A DNA stretch of 64,000 bases from Lichenicoccus sp964247695 (lineage in GTDB: Bacteria > Pseudomonadota > Alphaproteobacteria > Acetobacterales > Acetobacteraceae). The stretch is taken from assembly GCA_964247695.1 (NCBI GenBank), contig CAXTVI010000002.1, positions 1 through 64,000 of the forward strand. The letters are read 5' to 3'. A program made the translations under genes and the position numbers. Shown piece after piece: positions 1-8,900 of the stretch. Each line of letters opens with the position of its first letter. Positions within the stretch are counted from its first letter, which is position 1. Under the pieces are notes generated by a model. It saw only the letters and a list, made by a program, of their open reading frames with translations. It was not told where the DNA came from and did no database searches.

Positions 1-234
1 CTAGATGCAAACGTTCGTTCACTCCATGTTCTTTGCATGTATCGAAGCATTGTGTTGCGTCTCTGGAGGGGTGCCGACTTCGGGGCAGGCCTGCCAGCCC
101 TGAGGAACATCCGTGGCGCCCGGGTGTGAGTTCGTTTTCCGTTCCGGTCTCGCCCGAGCCATCGGTAGTGCTTGCGTGCAACACCATTGCGGGCTCATGT
201 TCGTTACGACTCAGTATCGGGCGGAGAGTCGCAG

Positions 235-624
235 ATGCGCGTTCTTATCGTCGAGGACGACGGCCTGGTTCGCGACCTGGCGGCAGAGGTGCTTGCCGAC
301 GAGGGCTACGAGGTGCTGACGGCCTCCGACGGCACCGAGGCGGTCCGCCTGCTGAACCAGGCGGAGCCAGTCGAGGTGTTGCTGACGGATGTGATGCTGC
401 AAGGCTGGATCGACGGCGCCGACATCGTCGAGATGGCGCGCCTACGCGTCCCCGGGATGCCCATCCTGATCATGTCTGGCTTCTCGGAAGGCCTGCTGGG
501 GCGCCTTGCGGGGATGCAGCCGCCGCTCGGGTTCCTGCCGAAGCCGTTCGGGCTGGCGCAACTCACCGCGGCCTTGGACCGGGTTGTGAACCCGGGCGAA
601 CCGCATCGCGCGTCCATTCCCTGA
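235..624 (+). CDS. single-domain response regulator (CheY-like receiver)
   Basis: A 129-residue stand-alone receiver domain. The acidic patch (Glu7, Asp8, Asp9), the phospho-acceptor Asp52 in the TDVM stretch, and Lys103 in the LPKPF motif are all in the usual places. There is no DNA-binding or enzymatic output domain, so it probably signals by protein-protein contact or as a phosphate sink. The ATG at 235 is preferred over the longer ORF because the receiver fold starts directly at MRVLIVEDD and a GGAG lies just upstream (about 222-226). No histidine kinase is adjacent, so the partner is unknown. The final residues sit 25 bases from the tRNA that follows on the other strand. Confidence 0.9.
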   Translation: MRVLIVEDDGLVRDLAAEVLADEGYEVLTASDGTEAVRLLNQAEPVEVLLTDVMLQGWIDGADIVEMARLRVPGMPILIMSGFSEGLLGRLAGMQPPLGFLPKPFGLAQLTAALDRVVNPGEPHRASIP

Positions 625-649
625 TCCGGGGAACGGGCACGAACAGGGC

Positions 650-978
650 TGGTGTCCGCGGCGGGATTCGAACCCACGGCCCCAGGATTCATCCCACTTC
701 GACTTTCGCCGCCGCCGCCCCGGCGAGCCGGTTCGGCGTTCGTGGTCTGGACTGTCCCTTCACCCTAGGCCGCAGCCCGTAGGTGCCGCCCGTCCAGTCT
801 CTACACCTTCCCCGCCTGCGAGGCCGGAGCCTCGGGGCAGGGCTTGGCTCGGGATCGGCACGACGCCTGCGCGTCCCAGCGTTCCCCGACTTTGAGCGGA
901 TCCACCGCGCGGTTTCCCCTCGCGGCGCCCAGTTGGTGACAAGGAATCCTGTGCTCTATCCGGCTGAGCTACGCGGAC
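650..978 (-). tRNA. tRNA-Arg(CCU) interrupted by a group I intron
   Basis: The two exons are 943-978 plus base 942 (5' half) and 650-689 (3' half, with CCA encoded at 650-652). The 7-bp acceptor stem (972-978 with 654-660) pairs perfectly. The D arm, the CAGGA/TCCTG anticodon stem, a 5-nt variable loop and the T arm with TTCGAAT loop all form. The joined anticodon loop reads TT-CCT-AA, giving anticodon CCU, which reads AGG. The coding is split after U36. The gene lies just downstream of holA on the same strand. Without removal of the intervening 252 nt the tRNA could not fold correctly. Confidence 0.93.
690..941 (-). ncRNA. group I self-splicing-type intron in tRNA-Arg(CCU), 252 nt
   Basis: The intron lies between anticodon base U36 and A37. 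Its last base is G (omega-G at 690). An internal guide GGGAA (914-918 on the complement) pairs with the 5' exon end UUCCU, giving the U·G wobble expected at a group I 5' splice site. CUGGAC (792-797) and GUCCAG (747-752) form a perfect P7-like pair embedded in conserved core sequence (AGACUGGACG ... GACAGUCCAGA). There is no internal ORF. Group I introns at this tRNA-Arg(CCU) position are known from Agrobacterium and other alphaproteobacteria; subgroup IC3 is likely but not proven here. Confidence 0.9.
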
Positions 979-1037
979 AACCAGGCCTCTTCTAGCCGGG
1001 ACGGGCGCGCGTCGGCAAGCCGCCGGCACCGTTGCAC

Positions 1038-2123
1038 CTAAGCACGCCGCTGGGCGCGCGCAGCAGCCCGGCTGGCCAGCATCGCGATGTGCCGGCGCGC
1101 CAGCACCTGGTCCGGCGCCCCGGTCTGCTTGCACGCCCATTCAAGCCGGCCGGTCTCCACCGCCGCCTCGAACAATCCGGCCGCGGACCACAGCCCGAGC
1201 GCCCGGCCGAACTGCGCGGTCCGCTTGAAGAACACCGGCGGCCGCAGGCGCGCCATGGCATCGGACTGCGAGGCGCCGGCATCCAGCAGCAGCCGGGTCT
1301 GGCGCAGCCGGTGCAGATGCGACAGCAGCGCGCGCGCCAGCGCCACCGGCGACAGCCCCTCCGACAGCGCCCGCTCGATGGCGAGATCGGCGGCGGCGCG
1401 GTCGCCGGCGGTCGCGGCGAACGCCGCCTCCTCGAACGAGGCGCCGGCCGCATCGCCGGTGACCGCCTGCACGTCGTCAAGCGTGAGCCGGCCACCGCTG
1501 CCGGCATACAGCGCCAGCTTCTCGACCTCGCCCCGCCCGGCGGCACGGTCAGCACCCAGGCGAGAGGCCAGCCAGCCGAGCGCATCGGGATCGATGTCGA
1601 TCCGTTCGGCTTCCAGCATGCGCGCGATCGAACCCTCCAGCGCCCGGCCCTCCTCGGGGTAGCAGGCCATCGATGCCGCCTCCGGCGCGGCCTCGACGAG
1701 CGTCCGCAGCTTGGCACGGGCCGGCAACGCGCCTGCCTCGATGACGATCAGCGGCACGCTGGCCGGCGGCGGCGCGGTCCCGGTCCTGCCTGGTGCCGGC
1801 GCGGACTTGCCGGGCAGCAGCCGGCCGAGTGCGGCGTGCAGCGGGTCCGTGGCGTCTCGCACCCAGACCACGCGCCGGCCGCCGGTCAGCGACAGCGCGG
1901 TCGCTTCCTCTTCCAGCCTGCCATGCAGGTCGCGGTCGAGGATGGCAACGCGGAACGGGTCGTCCAGGCTGCCGGCGGCGGCCCGCACCGCTTCCGCCGC
2001 CCGCTCGCGTATCTGTCCGTGATCCTCGCCATGCAGCAGGATCACGCGCAGGGCATCCGGGGCTGCCAGCACCCGGCCGGCCTGGCGGGCATCGATCTTC
2101 AAAGCCGCCGGCTCATGGCTCAC
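1038..2123 (-). CDS. holA: DNA polymerase III subunit delta
   Basis: A 361-residue HolA-type protein, the clamp-loader subunit that opens the beta sliding clamp. The N-terminal AAA+-like fold is recognisable from the early motif VILLHGEDHGQIRERA and a following LxDRD region. The C-terminal half matches the delta collar domain (helical, with LLSHLHRLRQ and ALGLWSAAGLFEAAVETGRLEWACKQ-type segments). The length is normal for the family. It is the last gene of the minus-strand run DUF3576-leuS-lptE-holA, 17 bases after lptE. The lptE-holA pair is widely conserved in proteobacteria, which supports both calls. Confidence 0.92.
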   Translation of the reverse strand: MSHEPAALKIDARQAGRVLAAPDALRVILLHGEDHGQIRERAAEAVRAAAGSLDDPFRVAILDRDLHGRLEEEATALSLTGGRRVVWVRDATDPLHAALGRLLPGKSAPAPGRTGTAPPPASVPLIVIEAGALPARAKLRTLVEAAPEAASMACYPEEGRALEGSIARMLEAERIDIDPDALGWLASRLGADRAAGRGEVEKLALYAGSGGRLTLDDVQAVTGDAAGASFEEAAFAATAGDRAAADLAIERALSEGLSPVALARALLSHLHRLRQTRLLLDAGASQSDAMARLRPPVFFKRTAQFGRALGLWSAAGLFEAAVETGRLEWACKQTGAPDQVLARRHIAMLASRAAARAQRRA

Positions 2124-2140
2124 CGGTTACCGACACCGGC

Positions 2141-2824
2141 TCACTGATAGGTGCGGCCGATCGCGCCCGCTGGCAGGCCATCCGGTCCGACCTGCTGCAG
2201 CGGCGACTGGTCGCTGTCGCCCGGCACGTCGTTCGGGCCGAGGAAGCCACGCTGCTGCGCCGGCGCGGGCACCGATCCCGGTACCGGAACCGGCGCCGCC
2301 GTGGCCGCGACCGCCGCCCGGTCGGTCGGTTTGGGATGCGCCGCGAACCAAGCCACGAGCTGCTCCTGGACCGCATCCGCGAGGTTGTTGGCGAGGCGCC
2401 CCGACGTGGTCTCGCCGGCCAGGGTCTGGGCGAAATACTGCGCCTCGATCACATTGTATCCGTCCACCGAGCGCGCGCTTCCGGTGGCCAGGATCTTCGG
2501 CGCCGGCGACACGCTGAGCAGCGTCCAGTCGACCCGGCCGATGACGCGGGTGCGGCCGCTGGTATTGTCGCCATGGATGCCGATCGCCTCGGGGCTGAGC
2601 CCGTAGCCCACCTGCAGCGTGTAGCCCTCGGGGCTGTTCTCATCGGAGCCGGCCAGTCGTTGCTGCAGGGCCTGGCGCAGCACCTGGCCATCGCGGCCGG
2701 CGGGAATGGTGTTGACGAAGATGTCGGGCAGCTGCGCGTCGGCGCGCGGCGTGTTCAGCGGATGGAACCCGCAGCCAGCGGTCGTGAGCGCGAGCGCAAC
2801 CGCCGCAGCCAAGTGCATCCTCAT
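2141..2824 (-). CDS. lptE: LPS-assembly lipoprotein LptE
   Basis: A 227-residue lipoprotein with signal peptide and lipobox LTTAGC, giving Cys18 as the lipidated residue. The following GFHPLNTP segment is the typical LptE start. LptE plugs the LptD barrel that inserts lipopolysaccharide into the outer membrane. The start codon overlaps the leuS stop (ATGA), so translation is probably coupled. The C-terminal third (after about residue 165) is a low-complexity Pro/Ala/Gln tail longer than in enterobacterial LptE. The assignment rests on the lipoprotein start, the size and the leuS-lptE-holA order more than on any catalytic motif. Confidence 0.85.
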   Translation of the reverse strand: MRMHLAAAVALALTTAGCGFHPLNTPRADAQLPDIFVNTIPAGRDGQVLRQALQQRLAGSDENSPEGYTLQVGYGLSPEAIGIHGDNTSGRTRVIGRVDWTLLSVSPAPKILATGSARSVDGYNVIEAQYFAQTLAGETTSGRLANNLADAVQEQLVAWFAAHPKPTDRAAVAATAAPVPVPGSVPAPAQQRGFLGPNDVPGDSDQSPLQQVGPDGLPAGAIGRTYQ

Positions 2825-5439
2825 CCCGCCACCACGAAGTTGACGATCCGCCCCGGCACATGGATGCGCTTGACGATGCGCCTGCCAGCGAGCAGCCGCT
2901 GCACGTTGGGTTCCGCCTCGGCCATCGCCAGCACCCGGTCCGCTGTCTCGTCGGGAGCGGTCTCGATGGTGCCGCGCAGGCGGCCCATGATCTGCACCGC
3001 GATCGTCACCTGGCGGGCGGCCAGCAGCGCCGGATCCGCCTCGGGCCAGGGTCGCTCCGCCGCCAGGGCCGTGCCGGGCTCCAGCAGCGCAAGCATCGTC
3101 TCCGCGAGATGCGGCATCATCGGCGCACTCAGCAGGCAGAGCGTGCGCGCCGCCTCCAGCCGGGCGAACTGCAGGTCCGGGCCGCCGGTCTCCTCGCGCA
3201 CCGCCTCGGACAGCGCATTGGTGAGTTCGTGCAGCCGCGCCACCGCGACATTAAAGGCGAAGCCGTCCAGCGCCTCGGTGACCGCGGCGATGGTCCGGTG
3301 GGTGGCACGCCGCAGCCTGTCCGCCGCGTCGTTGCCGGATCCGCCGGCCGGCGCGGCCAACGCGGCGGGCGCGACGTCCCGGGAGGCCGCGACCGCCGCG
3401 ACCACGCGGTACAGCCGCTGGCCGAAGCGCGCGGCACCGGCGACGCCTGCCTCGGTCCACTCCATGTCGCGCTCGGGCGGGCTGTCCGACAGCACGAACC
3501 AGCGCGCGGTGTCGGCGCCGTAGCGCTCGATGATCGCCGCCGGCGCCACCGTGTTGCGGCGCGACTTCGACATCTTCTCGACCCGGCCGACAGCGACCGG
3601 CGCTCCGGTCTCGCGGTGCACCGCACCACCGGCCGTCCGCTCGACCTGCTCCGGATACAGCCACGTGCCATCGGCGTCGCGATAGCTCTCATGGCCGACC
3701 ATGCCCTGGGTGAACAGGCCGGCGAACGGCTCGTCCAGGCCGAGATGACCGGTGCGGTGCATCGCGCGGGTGAAGAAGCGGGCGTACAGCAGATGCAGGA
3801 TCGCGTGCTCGATGCCGCCGACATACTGGTCGACCGGCAGCCAGCGAGCCGCTGCCGCCCGCGAGGTCGGCGTCGCCGCGTTTGGCGCGGTGAAGCGGGC
3901 GAAATACCAGGAGCTGTCGACGAAGGTGTCGAAGGTGTCGGTCTCGCGCAGCGCCGGGGCCGCGCAGCGCGGGCAGGGGACGTGCCTCCAGCTCGGATGG
4001 TGGTCGAGCGGATTGCCCGGCAGGTCGAAGGTGACGTCGTCCGGCAGCACCACCGGAAGCTGGTCGTCCGGCACCGGCACCGCGCCGCACGCTGCGCAGT
4101 GGATCACCGGGATCGGGCAGCCCCAGTAGCGCTGCCGCGACACGCCCCAGTCGCGCAGCCGCCAGTTCACCACCCCGTGCCCGCCACCGAGCTGCTCCAG
4201 CCGCGCGATTGCGGCCGCGCGGCCGGCATCGCCATCGAGGCCGTCCAGGAAGCCCGAGCTGATCAGGGTGCCTGGACCGTCATAGGCGCGATCCGTGAGT
4301 GGCACGCCGTCCGGCGGCGCCACCACCAGCGGGATCGGCAGGTCGTACTTGCGAGCGAATTCGAAATCGCGGGCATCGCCGCACGGGCAGCCGAAAATTG
4401 CCCCGGTGCCGTATTCCATCAGCACGAAGTTGGCGATCCAGACCGGAAAGCTGATCCCCGGCATGAAGGGATGCCCGACCCGCAGGCCGGTGTCGTAGCC
4501 GCGCTTGTCGGCGGTCTCGATCGCCTCCTCGCTGGTGCCGAGGCTGCGGCACTCGGCGACGAACGCCGCCGCCGCCTTATCGGCTGCGGACACGGCAGCG
4601 GCCAGCGGATGCTCTGGCGCGATCGCCAGGAACGACATGCCGAACAGCGTGTCCGGGCGAGTGGTGAACACCTCAAGCTGGTCGATGCCGGCAACCGGCT
4701 CGGCCAGCGGAAACCGAACCCGGGCGCCCTCGGAGCGCCCGATCCAGCGCGCCTGCATGGTGCGCACCCGCTCCGGCCAGCGCTCCAGCCCGTCCAGCGC
4801 CTCCAGCAGCGCCGGGGCCTCACGGGTGATGCGCAGGAACCACTGGCTGAGCTGCTTCTTTTCGACTACCGCGCCGGAGCGCCAGCCGCGACCGTCCACC
4901 ACCTGCTCGTTGGCGAGCACGGTCTGGTCCACAGGGTCCCAGTTCACCCAGCTCTCGCGCCGTTCGGCGAGGCCGGCCGCCATCATGTCGAGGAACAGCT
5001 TCTGCTGGTGACCGTAATAGCGCGGCTCGCAGGTGGCGAACTCGCGGTCCCAGTTCAGCGAGAAGCCGAGACGCTGCAGCGTCTCGCGCATGGTCGCGAT
5101 GTTGGCGAAGGTCCAGGTGGCGGGATGCACGCCCCGCTCGCGGGCCGCGTTCTCCGCCGGCAGCCCGAACGCATCCCAGCCCATCGGATGCAGAACCGCA
5201 TAACCGCGCGCTCGCCGGTAGCGCGCCACCACGTCGCCGAGCGTGTAGTTGCGGACATGGCCCATATGGAGCTGGCCGCTCGGATAGGGGAACATCTCCA
5301 GCACGTAGTAGGTCGGCTTGCCCTCGGGCGGCACGTCCTCGACGTCGAAGCAGCCGCGCCGCGCCCACTCGGCCTGCCAGTGCAGCTCGCTCGCCTGGAA
5401 GTCGTAGCTCGCGTGATCCGGCGCCGCGAAGTCGGACAT
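2821..5439 (-). CDS. leuS: leucyl-tRNA synthetase
   Basis: An 872-residue class I aminoacyl-tRNA synthetase charging tRNA-Leu. The HIGH-type motif appears as FPYPSGQLHMGH near residue 45. The KMSKS loop (KMSKSRRN) lies in the second half, and the CP1 editing domain with a GCPCGD segment lies between them. The start at 5439 is chosen because homology begins at MSDFAAPDHASYDFQ; the open frame extends further upstream but into unrelated sequence. It follows the DUF3576 lipoprotein gene by 7 bases and overlaps lptE by 4 bases, in one operon. Confidence 0.97.
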   Translation of the reverse strand: MSDFAAPDHASYDFQASELHWQAEWARRGCFDVEDVPPEGKPTYYVLEMFPYPSGQLHMGHVRNYTLGDVVARYRRARGYAVLHPMGWDAFGLPAENAARERGVHPATWTFANIATMRETLQRLGFSLNWDREFATCEPRYYGHQQKLFLDMMAAGLAERRESWVNWDPVDQTVLANEQVVDGRGWRSGAVVEKKQLSQWFLRITREAPALLEALDGLERWPERVRTMQARWIGRSEGARVRFPLAEPVAGIDQLEVFTTRPDTLFGMSFLAIAPEHPLAAAVSAADKAAAAFVAECRSLGTSEEAIETADKRGYDTGLRVGHPFMPGISFPVWIANFVLMEYGTGAIFGCPCGDARDFEFARKYDLPIPLVVAPPDGVPLTDRAYDGPGTLISSGFLDGLDGDAGRAAAIARLEQLGGGHGVVNWRLRDWGVSRQRYWGCPIPVIHCAACGAVPVPDDQLPVVLPDDVTFDLPGNPLDHHPSWRHVPCPRCAAPALRETDTFDTFVDSSWYFARFTAPNAATPTSRAAAARWLPVDQYVGGIEHAILHLLYARFFTRAMHRTGHLGLDEPFAGLFTQGMVGHESYRDADGTWLYPEQVERTAGGAVHRETGAPVAVGRVEKMSKSRRNTVAPAAIIERYGADTARWFVLSDSPPERDMEWTEAGVAGAARFGQRLYRVVAAVAASRDVAPAALAAPAGGSGNDAADRLRRATHRTIAAVTEALDGFAFNVAVARLHELTNALSEAVREETGGPDLQFARLEAARTLCLLSAPMMPHLAETMLALLEPGTALAAERPWPEADPALLAARQVTIAVQIMGRLRGTIETAPDETADRVLAMAEAEPNVQRLLAGRRIVKRIHVPGRIVNFVVAG

Positions 5440-5446
5440 CAGCGGC

Positions 5447-5950
5447 TCAGCTGCCGCTCTGGCCGGCATCGGCGCGCAACTGGCGGGCACGCGCGAGGAT
5501 CTTGCTGGTGATGTCGGGCGCGGTGTTCGGCGCCACCAGCGCATCGGTCCACTGTCCGTCCTGCAGCGTCTGCCGGAAGATCGCGACGCGGATCGCGTCC
5601 GAGCGAAGCTGCTTGCCCAGGATGTAGGCGGTCGCCTTGAACCGCTCTCCGGTGGTGGTCGGCGGGCTGTACCAGTCGGTGATGATGATGCCGCCAACCG
5701 GATCCGCGGAGGTGAACGGCATAAAGGAGAGGGTGTCGATCGCGCCTCGCCACAAGAAGGCGTTCACGCCAGCCTGCGCCTGGTCGCCGCCGGTGGCACT
5801 GCGATCCTCGCCGAGCAGGTGGTTCTGCGGCGCGCTCAGCGCCGAGGTGTCGCCGGTGGTGTCGACGGTGCGGCCGCCATTGCCGCTGGAGCAGGCAGCC
5901 AGACTGGTCGCCAGTATCGCGGCGGTGGCATATCGAAGACGGGCGGTCAT
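5447..5950 (-). CDS. DUF3576 family lipoprotein
   Basis: A 167-residue protein with a signal peptide and lipobox LAAC (Cys20), so probably anchored in the outer membrane facing the periplasm. The remainder matches the alphaproteobacterial DUF3576 family (FLWRGAIDTLSFMPF, GGIIITDWYSPP, ILARARQLR at the end). The family regularly precedes leuS-lptE-holA, which suggests a link to envelope assembly, but its function is not established. It is the first gene of this minus-strand run. The 111 bases upstream (5951-6061) are the likely promoter region. Confidence 0.88.
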   Translation of the reverse strand: MTARLRYATAAILATSLAACSSGNGGRTVDTTGDTSALSAPQNHLLGEDRSATGGDQAQAGVNAFLWRGAIDTLSFMPFTSADPVGGIIITDWYSPPTTTGERFKATAYILGKQLRSDAIRVAIFRQTLQDGQWTDALVAPNTAPDITSKILARARQLRADAGQSGS

Positions 5951-6061
5951 GCAGCCTCTGTGTCGCTTGGCGCATGCGTCGGCGCCGGAGGGTGGGCGGC
6001 ATGTCGGCCGGGACCGGCCGCACGCCTGACGGGCGAGGGACCCGTATCTAGCCCGCCTGCT

Positions 6062-8446
6062 TCACGTCGCCAAGCGTACGCTCGAACCCTTGAGGGAGCC
6101 CGGCATCGTGCCTGCCGCGACGAGGCCGGACGCCGCCTCGCCGGCGCTGCCGGGACTGGCGTCCGGGATCGCCTCCGGTGGCGGGGTGGATTGCCGCATG
6201 CCGCCGGCGCGCAGTCCGGCGGCGAACCGCTCGGCGTCGCCCCGGCGCCTGAACCCCTGCTGCTCCAGCACCGCATCAATGCTCAGGCCGGGGCACATCA
6301 GCTCGATCCGGGCGAGCAGCCGCTCCGCGTCCGGGGTCAATCCGGCCAGCCCGTAGGCCGCCAGGCAGGGGATCGCGGGACTGAGCAGCGACGGCGTCAG
6401 CTCGACCAGTTGCCGCCCGAGCCGCACCGCCTCGTCGAGCCGGTCCTGCAGGACGGCGACGGTGATGCCGACGCTGTCCAGCATGTGGTGCAGCGGGTGC
6501 AGCGGATGGATCCGGGTGTAGCGGTCGAAGCGATCGGCAGCCTCGTCCAGGCGTCCGGCGCGCACCAGGATGAAGGCGGAGAACGCCAGGCTGAGGGTGA
6601 TCCGGTCGTTCGCCGCCAGGGCGCGCTCGACCAGCGCGAGCCCGGCTTCCGGGTCGTCCTGCATCTCGCCGCGTATGTAGCCAGCGGTCGCGATGACGGC
6701 CGGGAAGCCGTGGCCCAGCGACATCGCGCTTCCGATTGCAGCCAAGGCTGCCGCCGCGTCCGAGGCGAGGTCGCCCCAGCGCTGCGCCGCCCGGAAAATG
6801 TAGCGCAGGGCCGCGATGAACTGAGCCAGCGGGTGCTCCGGGTCGATCCCGGCCAGGCGCCGCAGAAGCTCTCCCGCCGCGTCGCTCTGCGCCCGCTCCG
6901 GCCGCATGATCAGCGAGAGGGCGCGCAGCGCCAGCTGGTTCGGGTTGAGCTCGGTCGCCGGCCGCGTCCCGACCCGGCTGCCTTCGATGACCAGCAGCTC
7001 CCAGGGCAACTGGGCCGTGACCTGGGCTGCCACCTGATCGACCATGTCCAGGCCGGCGGGTAGCTCCAGCGCACGGGTCAGGTCGTGTCCAGCGCCCTTC
7101 GCGCCCGTTTCGCCCGCGAGCGCTGCCGGATCGCGGCAATCGTAGCGGCGCGCCCAGACGACATGCCCGTTCAGGCGCAGGTCGAGCAGGCGCAGGATCA
7201 CCCGCAGGCCGGTCCGGCCCCGCGAGATGGTGCCGTCGAGCACGTAGTCGAGCCCGAGGCTGCGGCGCAGCAGGGCGTCGTCGCGTCCATGCGCCAGCGC
7301 CTGCGACAGCGCAGTGCCGCTGATCACCGTGATGATCGGCAGGTCGTGCAGGCCTACGATGATCCCGTCGGTAAGGCTCTGCACCAGGCGCTCGTCGATG
7401 GCGCTGTCGAGCACCAGCAGCGGCAGCACCGCCAGGATCGCGATCCCGCGCTCCTGCAGGCGCCGGCCGGCGGACGCCCCGGCGGACGCAAGCATCGAGC
7501 CGCCATCGGGGCCAGGCGGCTTGGCATGGGCTTCCGCTCCCGCAGGCAGGGCCTCCGGATCCTCACCGTCCTCCAGGCCGTCCGACTCGCTTCCACCGGC
7601 GGCGGCGGGGACACGACCGAAGCGGAGCTCGTTCACCAGCCGGCTCAGCTCCTCGCCGGGCTGGGCTGCGGCGCGCTCGCCGAACAGGCTCATGCAGCGT
7701 TCGGCGCTCTGCAGGGCGGCGCCGCGTTCGGAGAGCTGCAGTTGCGACTGGATCAGGCCGCGCCATGCCGTCTCGTGCAGCGGGTCGAGCAGCAGCAGTT
7801 GCCGGCAGACAGTTGCAGTCGCGGACGGATCCAGATGACGCCTGAGGGCGGCTTCGTAGAGCTCCAGCACATGGCCATGCAGCCGGCGGCGCTCGCTATC
7901 GAGCCACCCATCGAGCGCGGGATCGGTGCCGTTGAGCTCCTCCAGCAGCACTCCGTCGAGCGACGGCAGGGCGCCCCCGCCCTGGGTCCCGGCGCTGGCG
8001 TTGCCGCCCCTGATGCCGGCGCCGTTGCCGCCGCCGATGCCCGCCGCACTGCTGGCGTGCGCAATGACATTGTTGACGTTGGCGTTGAGCAGGCGCTCCG
8101 CATCGACGCTGGTCAGCGCCGGGCGCAGCGACAGCGAGTGCCGCTCAACGCTGATGAGCGAGGTTCCGACCGGATTGAGCGCCTCCAGCAGGCGGTGGAT
8201 CTCCTGGCGCAGCGAGGCGCGCGCCTGCTCCTCGGACCGGCGGCTCCACAGCAGTTCAGCCAGCTTGGAGCGAAGCACCGGGCGACGGCCGGCCATCGCC
8301 AGGATCGCCAGCAGGCCGCGGGTCTTGCGTCCCGGCGGCAGCACGCTCTCGTTGTCCAGGGTGAGCGCCGCCATCGGGCCGATCAAGCGGAGCCGGAGCA
8401 GCGAGGGATCGGGCTTGGGCAGGCGAGGCCGACTATAATCCGACAT
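6062..8446 (-). CDS. SARP-like transcriptional regulator with TolB-like domain and TPR region
   Basis: A 794-residue regulator. Residues about 15-115 form an OmpR-type winged helix typical of SARP/AfsR-like activators (RLRLIGPMAAL, GLLAILAM, LAELLWSRRSEEQARASLRQEIHRL). A Gly/Asn-rich linker (about 136-160) follows. A bacterial transcriptional activation domain (BTAD) occupies about 165-285, a TolB N-terminal-like/CadC-like region about 330-450, and helical TPR-like repeats run to about 760. No membrane segment is evident. Proteins of this layout are common in Rhizobiales and Acetobacteraceae; the target genes are unknown. An Ala/Gly/Pro-rich C-terminal tail is probably disordered. Confidence 0.8.
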   Translation of the reverse strand: MSDYSRPRLPKPDPSLLRLRLIGPMAALTLDNESVLPPGRKTRGLLAILAMAGRRPVLRSKLAELLWSRRSEEQARASLRQEIHRLLEALNPVGTSLISVERHSLSLRPALTSVDAERLLNANVNNVIAHASSAAGIGGGNGAGIRGGNASAGTQGGGALPSLDGVLLEELNGTDPALDGWLDSERRRLHGHVLELYEAALRRHLDPSATATVCRQLLLLDPLHETAWRGLIQSQLQLSERGAALQSAERCMSLFGERAAAQPGEELSRLVNELRFGRVPAAAGGSESDGLEDGEDPEALPAGAEAHAKPPGPDGGSMLASAGASAGRRLQERGIAILAVLPLLVLDSAIDERLVQSLTDGIIVGLHDLPIITVISGTALSQALAHGRDDALLRRSLGLDYVLDGTISRGRTGLRVILRLLDLRLNGHVVWARRYDCRDPAALAGETGAKGAGHDLTRALELPAGLDMVDQVAAQVTAQLPWELLVIEGSRVGTRPATELNPNQLALRALSLIMRPERAQSDAAGELLRRLAGIDPEHPLAQFIAALRYIFRAAQRWGDLASDAAAALAAIGSAMSLGHGFPAVIATAGYIRGEMQDDPEAGLALVERALAANDRITLSLAFSAFILVRAGRLDEAADRFDRYTRIHPLHPLHHMLDSVGITVAVLQDRLDEAVRLGRQLVELTPSLLSPAIPCLAAYGLAGLTPDAERLLARIELMCPGLSIDAVLEQQGFRRRGDAERFAAGLRAGGMRQSTPPPEAIPDASPGSAGEAASGLVAAGTMPGSLKGSSVRLAT

Positions 8447-8900
8447 GAGCGATCCCGGGATTGGTCCCCAGCGCCGGGCACCAGACTGCTACCGTTGAGA
8501 AAGGCGTTGGCCGCAGACGACTGCCATATTAGCAGTAAGTTAACGTTTAAGAAATCATGTTGTGCCGTCGCCGGCGACTACGGGGACGTAACGATCGCGC
8601 CGCTCGCCCGATAAGGCAAGCAGGGCGACGCCTGAGGCGGGGATCGTCAGGAACGCGCCCAGCCACGGTGGGCGGCTGCTCCGTGATGCCGAGCGCATGG
8701 CTCCCGGTGAGCCGCGGCAGCACCGGGTTGACACTCGGCCTGGCACGAGCCGTTCCTGCCTCGGCACCCGCCGCATCGGTCGCCTGCAGCGACCCGTCCG
8801 GGTTTGGTTTTCCGGAACTTGTGGGGCCGCTGCGGCTTGCCCGACCCGGATCATCTGCTCCGACCCGCTCACTCTCGTCTCCCGCAACCCAGGATACCCC
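8447..8900. promoter_or_regulatory. 454-base intergenic region between divergent genes
   Basis: No convincing gene is seen; the frames open here have no recognisable protein. An AT-rich patch at about 8522-8560, containing TTAACGTTTAAG, stands out against the GC-rich surroundings and lies about 80-110 bases upstream of the minus-strand SARP-like regulator start. It is a plausible promoter or binding site for that gene. The stretch just before 8901 must hold the promoter of the plus-strand Old Yellow Enzyme gene. Confidence 0.4.

Noticed and set aside
2860..5511. 883-codon open frame on the plus strand, antisense to leuS
   Set aside because: GC-rich genes leave long open antisense frames. The translation is Arg/His/Gln-rich without any domain, and leuS on the other strand is unmistakable.
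7980..8045. CRISPR-like or tandem repeat in the SARP-like gene
   Set aside because: The repetition is only glycine-codon richness of a linker; units differ in length and there are no spacers. No CRISPR array was seen anywhere in the window.
8697..8900. upstream extension of the Old Yellow Enzyme frame
   Set aside because: The 68 extra residues show no family similarity and no signal peptide; the conserved N-terminus begins at 8901.
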